This document shows, piece by piece, positions 26,525 through 35,499 of a DNA stretch of 64,000 nt. The translations under genes were made by a program, and so were the position numbers. How positions within the stretch are numbered: the stretch's first letter is position 1; each line of letters starts with the position of its first letter. The notes beneath the pieces were generated by a model that saw nothing but the letters and a program-made list of their open reading frames with translations, was not told the DNA's origin and did not search any database. The stretch comes from CBDBEU01 sp965204565 (lineage in GTDB: Bacteria; Pseudomonadota; Alphaproteobacteria; Rhizobiales; TMED25), in NCBI GenBank assembly GCA_965204565.1, contig CBDBEU010000005.1:1116001-1180000 (forward strand), in the 5' to 3' direction.

Positions 26525-28093
26525 ATGAGCGCAAGTGAAAAACAACAGATCCGAATTTTTGACACCACACTGCGTGACGGTGAGCAATCACCGGGCGCGA
26601 CCATGACACTGGAAGAAAAGCTTCAGGTCTCTGAACTGCTCGATGAAATGGGTGTCGACATTATAGAGGCCGGATTTCCGATCGCCTCAAATGGTGATTT
26701 CGAAGCCGTGGCCACCATTGCCGAGCGTACTAAGAATGCTGTTGTGGCAGGCCTTGCGCGAGCGATTGCGGCCGATATCGACCGCGCTGGAGAGGCTGTG
26801 CGAAATGCCCGCCGCGGCCGAATTCACACCTTCGTTTCGACCTCGCCGATTCATCTCCAACACCAGATGCGCAAGTCTGAAGAAGATGTGCTTGAGATTG
26901 TCACCGCGACCGTTACCCAAGCGCGTAATCTCATCGATGATGTCGAGTGGTCGGGTATGGATGCGACTCGCACACCGATCGATTTTTTATGCCGGTGCTG
27001 CGGTGCTGCGATCAAGGCGGGGGCGACAACCATCAACATCCCCGACACTGTTGGGTATGCGGTGCCAGACGAGTTTCGTGACCTGATCCGCACCCTGCAT
27101 GAGCGGGTGCCAGGTGCGGATGAGGTCTATTTTTCAACCCATTGTCATAATGATCTGGGATTGGCGATGGCGAATTCGCTGGCCGGAATAGAGGCGGGCG
27201 CCCGTCAGATCGAATGCACCATCAATGGTCTGGGCGAACGGGCAGGCAATGCGGCGCTGGAGGAGATCGTTATGGCGATCAAGACTCGCAGCGATGTTCT
27301 GCCGTTTACCACCAATATCGATACAACCATGCTCGCGCGTGCATCCAAGTTGGTTTCGGCGGTGACCGCATTTCCGGTGCAGTACAACAAGGCGATTATC
27401 GGCAAGAACGCCTTCGCGCATGAATCGGGCATACATCAGGACGGCATGCTGAAAAACAGCGAGACCTACGAGATCATGACGCCCGAGAGCGTGGGGCTGA
27501 AGAAATCGACGCTGGTGATGGGCAAGCATTCCGGACGCCATGCATTTCGTGAGAAGCTGGCCGAACTTGGTTATGTGCTGGGTGACAATGCCTTTCAGGA
27601 CACTTTTGAGCGTTTCAAAGCCCTCGCCGACAAGAAGAAGCACGTCTATGACGAGGACATCGTGGCTCTGGTCGATGATGAAATGGCCAGTGCGCATGAT
27701 CGCTTGAAGCTAGCATCGCTTTCAATCGTCGCCGGCACCGAAGGGCCACAAAGTGCGACGCTGTCACTTGAAATTGACGGTGAAGCCCACACTCATACTG
27801 CCTCGGGAGACGGCCCTGTGGATGCCATTTTCAATGCCATTAAGGCGTTGTTTCCTCACGGTGCTACCCTGCTTCTCTATCAGGTTCATGCTGTCACCGG
27901 GGGGACGGATGCGCAGGCCGAGGTTTCGGTGCGGTTGCAGGAAAACGGCCGATCGGTGACTGGCCGTGGTGCAGATACCGACACACTCGTCGCTTCCGCG
28001 CGAGCCTATCTCAATGCCTTGAACAAGCTTCAGGTCATTCAGGAGAAATCCACAGGCGGCGGCGTAATGCATCCAGAGGCCAGTGCCGGGTAG
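26525..28093 (+). CDS. leuA: 2-isopropylmalate synthase
   Basis: This 522-residue enzyme condenses 2-oxoisovalerate with acetyl-CoA, the first step of the leucine branch. The catalytic barrel starts D-T-T-L-R-D-G-E-Q-S-P-G, with the metal ligands in S-T-H-C-H-N-D-L-G. The linker and C-terminal regulatory domain end near V-T-G-R-G-A-D-T-D, where leucine binds. The ATG at 26525 after GGAAGGA is used; the frame opens at 26492. With ilvI, ilvH and ilvC it makes a nearly complete pathway block. Confidence 0.95.
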   Translation: MSASEKQQIRIFDTTLRDGEQSPGATMTLEEKLQVSELLDEMGVDIIEAGFPIASNGDFEAVATIAERTKNAVVAGLARAIAADIDRAGEAVRNARRGRIHTFVSTSPIHLQHQMRKSEEDVLEIVTATVTQARNLIDDVEWSGMDATRTPIDFLCRCCGAAIKAGATTINIPDTVGYAVPDEFRDLIRTLHERVPGADEVYFSTHCHNDLGLAMANSLAGIEAGARQIECTINGLGERAGNAALEEIVMAIKTRSDVLPFTTNIDTTMLARASKLVSAVTAFPVQYNKAIIGKNAFAHESGIHQDGMLKNSETYEIMTPESVGLKKSTLVMGKHSGRHAFREKLAELGYVLGDNAFQDTFERFKALADKKKHVYDEDIVALVDDEMASAHDRLKLASLSIVAGTEGPQSATLSLEIDGEAHTHTASGDGPVDAIFNAIKALFPHGATLLLYQVHAVTGGTDAQAEVSVRLQENGRSVTGRGADTDTLVASARAYLNALNKLQVIQEKSTGGGVMHPEASAG

Positions 28094-28309
28094 AACCGCA
28101 TTTTTTGAGGCTTTCGAGCTGCCGTTTTCCTCGCCCGCCAGAAGATCATTTATGCTGGGACAGTGCTGCGCCAAGAGATTGGCCGGTTTCCAGATTTTGA
28201 ATTTGAAAACCGGTGCCGCTTATGTCGCAATGGTGACCGGATGTTACGGCGTCCATGGTCGTACAGGGGGAGATTGTCTAGCCCCCGTGGATTTGGGCCA
28301 CTGATTTGC

Positions 28310-29300
28310 GATTTGTCCAAGATGGTTCCGGTTACCGGCGTTTGCATGCCGAGAGCATAATGGTGGCGGATCCGGTTGTACTGTTCAAGCCGGATATCGA
28401 TGACGATCCGAGCCTGGCGTGTGGTCGTGAACCACTCGGTGTTGAGGCGTTCGCGGCGGAGTGTTCCGTTGAAGCGCTCGTTGTAGCCGTTCTCCCAGGG
28501 CGATCCCGGATAGATCCGGACGGGTTGAATGCCGACACGCTGAAGCCGGTCCCGGAATGGCGCGGCCGCAAACCCGGGTCCATTGTCGGAACGAAGGTAC
28601 TCAGGCTTGCCGCGCTTGAGCAGCAGTGGATAAAGCGCCTGCGGCACATCGGCTGAACCCGTCCTGGCGGCAACGTCCACACACAGAGCTTCGCGCGTAT
28701 ACTCGCCGAGCATGGTCAACATCCTGCAAGGCCGGCCGTTGCTCAGCCTGTCGTGCACAAGATCGATCGCCCGGATGTGGTTCGGATAGTCCGGTCTCAG
28801 CCGGATCACCGGGGCACCATGACGATAGAGGCGCTTGCGCTTCTTGTGCCGGGCGGGCAGCTGCAAACCCTCTTCGCGCCACAGCCGCTCAACCTTCAGG
28901 CTGCAACAGCTCGTCGACTTTGCGGTATCCGTATCGCCCGTACTGCTCGGCCGGCCGCAGGTCATCATCGTGTTGAGGTCTGGATTTGTACTGTTGCGTT
29001 GAGCGTGCGACGCCGACCCCACGACATGTGCGCCGCTCCGGCGTTCCGGGCTTCCGGCGCACATGCACAACCGCCTGACGAAGGTCGTTCGCCGTCAGGC
29101 GTTCGGCTTTGAAAAATCCGGGCTCTCCCTGAGGATCAGCTTGTCGAGTTCGAGATCGGCGACGATCTTCCTGAGGCGCCGGTTCTCTTTCTCAAGCGCT
29201 TTCAACCCGGACAATTGAGACCGCCCCATGCCACCAAACGTCTTGCGCCGGTTGTCGTACGTTGCATCACCGATGCCGGCAGAACGGCACGCGATCCCGC
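28310..29300 (-). mobile_element. IS3-family element remnant (orfA and orfB fragments)
   Basis: The minus strand carries the end of an orfA (about 29290 to 29098: D-A-T-Y-D-N-R-R-K-T-F-G-G-M, then a Leu-zipper-like L-K-A-L-E-K-E-N-R-R-L). It then carries orfB with the integrase core: A-I-D-L-V-H-D, S-D-N-G-P-G-F and W-E-N-G-Y-N-E-R-F-N for the DDE residues. The N-terminal part of orfB needs a frame change near 28890. The orfA start is missing, and the exact ends were not found. It lies between leuA and the CMD operon. Confidence 0.8.
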
Positions 29301-29471
29301 GATGCGATGGATTGTCGGCGGGCGCGCTGTAGCCGGGCAGGCCGCATGCGCCGGCCGGATGGGGCGATTGGAGACGGAGTTCCCTGCCGGTGGCCGGTGA
29401 CGATAACCTCCCCACACCGACCGATCTGTCGGGGCAATGGATTGACCGGGGGCACGCGCGGCATCCGCTCG

Positions 29472-30020
29472 TCAGCCGCTGTTCTGGTCTACAACCGCGC
29501 CAAGAGCCAGCGGCTTGGTCGCCTTGATGATGCCGAAATGGATAGCGAGAAAAGCGCCAATCTCCATGATCTGGGCTTCGCTGAAATGCTGCTTCATCTC
29601 GTCATAGAACGCAGCATCGACCCTAGAGGCGTCCAGAAACATCTGTTCGGCAAAACCGAGCGCGCATTTCTCGGCCTCACTGAACAGGGGCGAGTCGTCA
29701 TAGTCGCCGCACCCGGCTTCGATCATCTCCTCGGTAAGCCCGGCGGCGATGGCCCTTTTTGAGCGCAGCGAGGCGAAATACGCGTCCTTGGCAAATCGCG
29801 CCAACTGGATGCGAATCGCTTCCTTCAGCCGATGATCGACATTGCCCTCATAATGCGAATGCAGCATTGCGCCCAAAGAGGTCTTGGCCTGTGCTGGCTT
29901 GTGCGCAAGGATCTGGCAAAAACGCGCATCGGGCACGCCCAGCTCCTCGCAGCGCGCGATCAGCTGGAGCAATTCGCCATCGGTGATCTGGTCCATCGGC
30001 AAGGGCGTAATGAACGACAT
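29472..30020 (-). CDS. Carboxymuconolactone decarboxylase (CMD) family protein lacking redox Cys
   Basis: This is a 182-residue all-helical CMD/AhpD-fold protein. The core H-R-L-K-E-A-I-R-I-Q-L-A-R-F is followed by K-D-A-Y-F-A-S-L-R-S, where redox-active members have C-x-x-C; here both Cys positions are replaced. It overlaps the upstream paralogue at its start (TAATG) and so is co-translated with it. It may be a non-catalytic partner or decarboxylase-like form. The paired partner carries the Cys/TGA motif. Confidence 0.8.
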   Translation of the reverse strand: MSFITPLPMDQITDGELLQLIARCEELGVPDARFCQILAHKPAQAKTSLGAMLHSHYEGNVDHRLKEAIRIQLARFAKDAYFASLRSKRAIAAGLTEEMIEAGCGDYDDSPLFSEAEKCALGFAEQMFLDASRVDAAFYDEMKQHFSEAQIMEIGAFLAIHFGIIKATKPLALGAVVDQNSG

Positions 30021-30643
30021 TATTGCCCACCCGCGCCACCGCGAAGCGAGGCCGGAGCGTCGCCATAGAGCCGCGCCGACTCGTCCTGATCGACCAGGCG
30101 GCCATCGGGCGCGAACATCGGATAGAACTTGAGCGAGCCGAAAAAGGTGTGAAAACCGAGATTGAAGAACAGGAACATCGTCAACTCAGCAAGATCGGCA
30201 TCGGAATAATATTGGCGCAACTCGTCGAATGTCGACTGATCAATCGCGTCAGGATCGTCGGCGACCCGATCGACATAGGCCAGCACCGCCTGTTCCGCAG
30301 CCGAAAAATTGGCGCTGCCCGCATAGGCGTCAATGCCTTCGTCCAGTAGCTCTTCGGTAAGTCCCTGCCCCTTCGCCGAAGCGGAACGAACATTACCTCA
30401 GTAGCTGCAATTGGCGGCCCGCGACAGATTGACGCGGATGACTTCCTTCAACCTGTGATCGAGATCGCCGGCGTTGAACACGCCGGTCCAGGCAAGGTAG
30501 GCCGCCTCGGCAAGATCGATATTGTGTCCCATCATTGCGTGGAAACCCGGATCGGGCGCCCGCAATTCAAGGCTTCTGTCGATATAGGGTTTGAGCTTGG
30601 TGTTTTTCAGCTCATCCAGATCGAGCATGGTGACATTGGCCAT
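30020..30643 (-). CDS. CMD/AhpD-like protein with in-frame TGA at the redox motif (possible selenoprotein)
   Basis: Reading from ATG 30643 gives 81 residues ending H-R-L-K-E-V-I-R-V-N-L-S-R-A-A-N-C-S-Y, then TGA (30400-30398), then an uninterrupted same-frame continuation G-N-V-R-S-A-S-A-K-G of 125 more residues to the stop overlapping the next gene. AhpD-type proteins have C-x-x-C exactly here, so the TGA takes the place of the second Cys (C-S-Y-U). No frameshift occurs anywhere in the reading. A hairpin follows at once, and a thioredoxin gene lies upstream. Selenocysteine is one reading; a nonsense mutation from TGC or TGT is the other, and many nearby genes are broken. Confidence 0.55.
30356..30397 (-). 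promoter_or_regulatory. Possible bacterial SECIS-like hairpin just after the TGA
   Basis: In the transcript, GGUAA directly after the UGA can pair with UUACC 32 nt further on, and between them CGC-UUCG-GCG forms an apical stem-loop with about 17 nt from UGA to the loop. Bacterial SECIS elements lie immediately after the UGA at about this distance. The fold was judged by eye and no energy was computed. Confidence 0.35.
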
Positions 30644-30685
30644 AAGTGCACTCCAGATACACGCCGCCTCAAGCCGTCCAGTGCC

Positions 30686-31016
30686 TCAGGCGTGCGTCTC
30701 AATGATTTTCTTTAAAACCTTGCCGGCGGTCAACACCGGTGCGCGTCTCCACCGCTTCGCCGTCCCGGACGAACAGCACCGTCGGCAGTGCCCGCACACC
30801 AAAACGCTCGATCATGGCTGAATTTTCATCTGCATTGACCTGACCGATGAGGACATTGTCCGGCAGCTCCGGCTGCAACTGACCCGGCATCCTGGTCAAT
30901 TGCCGGCACGGCGCGCAGGTGGAGGACCAAAAATCGACAATCGTCAGTCCTTGGCGTTGGAGAACCACCCCATCGAAATTGGAATCATCCAGAGCGGTGA
31001 AATTTGCAGCTGTCAT
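30686..31016 (-). CDS. Thioredoxin-family protein
   Basis: The thioredoxin fold has W-S-S-T-C-A-P-C (usual W-C-x-x-C region) near residue 31 and the cis-Pro in R-A-L-P-T-V-L-F. The uninterrupted frame runs to 30699, but the last 14 residues look wrong; moving one base near 30727 gives a usual thioredoxin end (V-L-T-A-G-K-V-L-K-K-I-I-E) with stop at 30686. So there is either a small 3' frameshift or an altered tail; the active site is unaffected. It is 43 bp upstream of the CMD gene and likely its reductant. Confidence 0.75.
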
Positions 31017-31165
31017 TTTGCTCCGCCAAATGGCTGTGCGTGGTGTTTCAAAACCGAATCAAGCTAACTGCAAACGCGGCAACCGTCCACAATAGATTCA
31101 TCGCTCAAGCCGGGACATCCGATGTCTGGAAAACCTGGTGACAGGCAGACCTTAAAAACCTCCCC

Positions 31166-33129
31166 ATGCTCGAATATCGCGCAGATGTCGAGGGCTTGCG
31201 TGCGCTTGCGATTGTGCCGGCGGTGCTGTTCCACGCCGAACCGGCGGGATTTTCCGGCGGCTTTGTCGGCGTCGATGTATTCTTTGTAATTTCCGGCTAC
31301 CTCATCACATCGCTGATTTTGACCGAATCGGCGCAAGGCCGCTTTTTCTTTTGGAACTTCTGGAGCGCCGCGCGAGACAGTTGATCCCGGCGAGCGTTCC
31401 GGTGCTGGCGGCGGCATGGATCGGTGGGTTATTTATTCTTCTGCTGCCAGGCGATTTTGAAAACCCGTTGCAGAGCATTGCCTGTCAATGCGTGTTTCTG
31501 GCCAATCATTTTTTCTGGGCAACACCGGTTACTTTCAGGCGGGCGACCCTGCTTCCCTGCTCCACACCTGGTCGCTGGCGGTCGAGGAGCAGTTCTATTC
31601 GCTAACGATGATCGTGGTGCTGCGCTTTGTGCCGCGGCAGCTCAATCTCGTGCTGGCGGGTGGGCTCATAGCATCGCTGGCAACCTCACAATAGCTGATC
31701 GAGACCGTGCGTGCCGACGAGGCATTCTTTCTTGCAGCGCCGCGCTTCCGGGAGCTGCTGATCGGTGCGCTGCTGGCCTCGGTTCACCTGCTGCCGCCAC
31801 CAGCGCCGGTGTCGGCTACATGCCGGATCGCCAGGTTCGGGCTGATTGTCTATGCGGCTCTGGCGTTCGATGAATCGACAGATTTTTCCGGTCTTAATGC
31901 GCTGATCCCGACGCTCGGCGCTACCTTCATCATCTATGCGGGCATCGGCCATGCAAGCAGTGGACGGGCAGGCACTTCAGGGGCGCGTGGCCCTGCCCAC
32001 CGGTTCTTGCCGCCGCCGCTGCTGGTCTTATGCCGTCTTGTTCGCGCATGTGCTGCCACAGTGGTATCTGCTGGCGGTGGTGGCGATATCGGCAGGCCTT
32101 GCCGCGATGTCTTTCCATCTGATCGAGCCCCCTTTCCGGCAGTGCCAATGGCCTCCGGCACGCGGGCAGGTGTTCACCGCATCGGTCGCGACCGGCGCTG
32201 TATTCCTGACGATTGGCGGTCTGGTTGATCTTTACAACGGACTGCCGCAGCGCCTGTCTGAGGAAACGCGGGAGATGATCGATTTCGGTCAGAGTTTTCG
32301 CGACCCGCGGCCTGAAGTGGTGTGCCGCCCGTTTCCCGATGATGGGGTGGGAGAGCTGTGCACCATTGGCGCGCTTGAACGCGACCAGATCGACTTTGCC
32401 GTGTGGGGCGACAACAGTCACGGTCTGGTGCCGCGCATGGCCCATGAGGAGCTGGCGCGCGAGCGCGGCCTGCGCGGCGTTCTGTTCAGCTATCCGGGCT
32501 GCCCGCCGATTATTGGCGTACCCGATGCCAAAAAGCCGGCCCATGATTGCGCGGGGGTCAATCTGGCCGTGCTGGGATACATCGCCGAGCATGCGATTCC
32601 GGTGGTATTCGTGCAAAGCATCTGGATGGCCTGCACCAAGGAATATTCCGCTGAGGTTTGATGCCGAGGTTCTAGCAACCGCCGAATGTCCTGAGCCGAT
32701 GTCCGATGCGTTCGACCGCCAGATTCAGATTCTGCTCGGCCCCGGCCTGACCAGAACGGTGGAAAAACTGACCGCGCAGCAACTGCGCGTGTGGCTGGTG
32801 AAGCCGGTTCCGGCCTGTGCAATGTCGGTCCCGGCGGCGGTGGCGCGGGCGCGGCGTTATGGCTTGAACACCGATGATATTGCGCTCGCCCGCGCCGATT
32901 ACCTCAACACCAGTGCCATTGCGCTTGAGGCAATTGAAAAGCGCACGAAAGCTGCGCCCCTGGTGGGCAGAATTGCCTTGGTCGACGACCTTTGCCCGGT
33001 GGCAGAAATGCCTGCATCCTCGACGATGCAGGACATCTCCTCTACCGCGACAACAATCATTTGACCGACGATGGCACCACCTTGATCAAACCGGCGTTCA
33101 CCCCGGCGTTCGATGAGGTCGCGTCGTAG
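31166..33129 (+). pseudogene. Acyltransferase (OafA-type) with C-terminal SGNH domain, multiply broken
   Basis: The start E-Y-R-A-D-V-E-G-L-R-A-L-A-I and G-F-V-G-V-D-V-F-F-V-I-S-G-Y-L-I are textbook for acyltransferase-3 membrane proteins. Later frames add H-T-W-S-L-A-V-E-E-Q-F-Y, membrane helices, and an SGNH-like part (V-W-G-D-N-S-H-G and a final D-D-G-T-T). At least four frame changes and a TAG near 31693 separate the pieces. Such proteins O-acylate surface polysaccharides. It is clearly inactive as sequenced. Confidence 0.85.
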
Positions 33130-33147
33130 CGCGCCGGTGTTCCCGGG

Positions 33148-34551
33148 CTAGCGGCCATCCGCACCGGTGACGGGGGCAGCCAGTTCGCCCTCAATTCCGA
33201 GATATCCATCCCAGGCAAACCAGTAGGCGATATGGCCTGGCCGGCGCGGCAATCGTGTTCCATCCGGCCCCACAAGCGCGGACTCGGTGATTGTCCATAT
33301 GCCATGGGCGGCGGCAAGTTCTGCGTCCGAGGGTGAGACCTCAAACACATTTTCCCCACGGTCATAGGCGCGAACCGTGCGGGTTTTGGCATTGCCGATC
33401 AGCACAATATTGCGGCCGGCGATGTCGTCGTTGATCACCTTGCGCTCGTCAAACAGATCGAGCGGCCAGGCTTTCGATGTTCCGATATCGCGAACGCCGA
33501 AAACATAGTCCTTGCGTTTCAGCCGCGTTTCATCGCGCACCACAGCCGGAAACATCAGATCGGGACTTGCGAAATATTCTGCATAGACGACACCTGAGCG
33601 GTAGTCGCGGCGATGACCGGTTTGCAGCGACAGCACCTTGGTTTCAGGGTGATCGCGCGACCAGTTTCGCCATGAGGTGATCACTACCGGACGGATTTTC
33701 AGCTTGATACCGGCATCTCGCAGCGGACCGGACACCGGCTTGCCGGTGAACTGGTTCCACAGACTGTCGGTGGCGCGGTCGAACATCAGCTTGTTGGAGC
33801 GGTAGAGCAGACCCGACGAGCCGAAGATCAGCGGCTCTTCCCGGCCCGGCACTTTGGTCTCGAACAAAATGCCCGAGCCGCACAAGGTGCAATAGGCAAG
33901 CGCCACCGGCACACCGCCGATGGTCTCATTGAACATTTCGTGCCAGCCCATGATGCGCAGCGGATAGGCGCGCTGGTCACCATTGATATCGACACCGAAC
34001 ACCAGATCGTCACCATTCAGATAATCGGCCTCGCCCGCGGCAATCAGTGGCGGATCATCGAGCGAGGGAATGCCGTCAACCGGCACGCCGCCCCAGGTGA
34101 TTTCCTCAAGGCGGATCTTGAGATTTTCACGGCGCGACAGATCGCCGCCTAAAAAGCGCAGAAAATTGTGGTCGATCCTGCTAAGTACCTCGAGCTTGAG
34201 TTCTCGGTAGCTTTCGTGGGGAATCACCTCCCTGTGTCGCTGCTGCCACAGCATGGCCGAACGCCAATCGGCGATGGTCTTGCCACTCAGCGCCGACAGC
34301 GCCTCAAAGATCGCCTGATTGCCCCTTTGGTATCGCGCCGCCAGCGCGAGAACAGCGATGGCATCCGTCTTGCCCCGTTCGGCCAGCGCCCGGGCAGCGG
34401 CGGCACTGACCTGCCCGCCGGCGAACACGGTCTTGAAGCTGAGAGCGCCGGTCCCGTCATCATCAGGGGTTGGAGACTGGGCCAGGGCCGCGGCGGAAAT
34501 CATCACGGCGGTGAGCAAAGCTGCGACCAGTGCATGGCTGATTTGAAACAT
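33148..34551 (-). CDS. DUF3179 domain-containing exported protein
   Basis: This 467-residue protein has a signal peptide (hydrophobic stretch ending A-A-A-L-A before Q-S-P). The main part matches DUF3179: G-I-P-S-L-D-D-P-P, Y-P-L-R-I-M-G-W-H-E-M-F-N-E, Y-C-T-L-C-G-S-G-I and S-G-L-L-Y-R-S-N. The function of DUF3179 is not known. The two Cys in C-T-L-C and the conserved His could bind a metal, which is inference. It is intact, unlike its neighbours on both sides. Confidence 0.85.
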   Translation of the reverse strand: MFQISHALVAALLTAVMISAAALAQSPTPDDDGTGALSFKTVFAGGQVSAAAARALAERGKTDAIAVLALAARYQRGNQAIFEALSALSGKTIADWRSAMLWQQRHREVIPHESYRELKLEVLSRIDHNFLRFLGGDLSRRENLKIRLEEITWGGVPVDGIPSLDDPPLIAAGEADYLNGDDLVFGVDINGDQRAYPLRIMGWHEMFNETIGGVPVALAYCTLCGSGILFETKVPGREEPLIFGSSGLLYRSNKLMFDRATDSLWNQFTGKPVSGPLRDAGIKLKIRPVVITSWRNWSRDHPETKVLSLQTGHRRDYRSGVVYAEYFASPDLMFPAVVRDETRLKRKDYVFGVRDIGTSKAWPLDLFDERKVINDDIAGRNIVLIGNAKTRTVRAYDRGENVFEVSPSDAELAAAHGIWTITESALVGPDGTRLPRRPGHIAYWFAWDGYLGIEGELAAPVTGADGR

Positions 34552-34676
34552 GGGGCCGGTCCCTCGCGGTTTGGCAGCATTCTATTGATGCGCGAGCTTG
34601 CGTTAGAAATGAATTCGGCGCGACCTGATGTTGATATTCGCCAATCCGCGCCATTGCCGATTATGGCGAGCGTGAA

Positions 34677-35491
34677 TTGTTCGGGCTTGAATATTGGAGC
34701 CTGGAACAGGCCAGACTCGCCAAGGCGGTGGAGCGGCCGCTCACCCGTCAGGTGGCGGTTGTCAACGGCGGCGCCGGTGTGATCGGGCGTGCCATCGGCA
34801 CGGCGCTCAGGGCCGAAGGCGCGGAGGTGGCGCTGTTGGCTCTCGACCAGGACGCGGTGTGCGAGACAGGTTCGGCGCTCGGCTGTATGGGGGTTGGATG
34901 CGATGTCACCGACCGCGCCTTGATCTCTCATGCGTTCGATCAGATCGCCCGGCGTTCGGCAGTATCGACATTGTGGCCTCAAATGCCGGGGCCGTGTGGC
35001 AGGGCAAAATCGGCGAGGTGTCCGACGATATTCTGCGCCAGAGATTCGAACTCGATTTCTTCGCCCATCAGCCGATTGCGCAGGCTGCGGCCCGGGTCAC
35101 GACCACCCAGGGCACGGGCGGCGTGCTGTTGTTCAATGTTTCCAGACAGGTGGCCAATCCGGGGGCCGATTTCGGTTCCTATCGTCTGCCCAGGTCGGCA
35201 ACCCTTGCATTGGTGCGCCAATATGCGCTCGACTATGGCACTGACGGCATCCGCTCCAACGAGGTCAATGCCGACCGCATTCGTTCAGGCCTTCTGACAG
35301 ACGATTTCATCGCCGAGCGGGCCAGGGCGCGCGGCGTGTCTGAGGGCGATCATATGCAAGGAAATCTGCTGGGCCGCGAGGTCAGCGCCGAAGACGTCGC
35401 CCAAGCGTTCGTCGCCCTTGCCAGCGCGCGCAAGACCACCGGGCATGTCGAGACTGTCGATGGCGGCAATATCGCTGCCGCGCTCAGGTGA
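34677..35491 (+). pseudogene. SDR domain of a bifunctional aldolase/short-chain dehydrogenase, truncated and frameshifted
   Basis: The piece begins L-E-Y-W-S-L-E-Q-A-R-L, the linker seen in class II aldolase/SDR fusion proteins (RhaD-like), followed by V-A-V-V-N-G-G-A-G-V-I-G-R-A-I-G, the Rossmann loop. The aldolase half is missing. A frameshift near 34960 is needed to continue to I-V-A-S-N-A-G and the rest of the SDR fold. The catalytic Tyr region is present as S-Y-R-L-P-R, where S-x-x-K is expected, so the active-site Lys seems lost as well. Confidence 0.7.
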
Positions 35492-35499
35492 AGAATATG

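Noticed and set aside
30660..30700. Thioredoxin C-terminal shift as programmed frameshifting.
   Set aside because: No slippery heptamer or downstream structure was evident; only a variable tail is affected.
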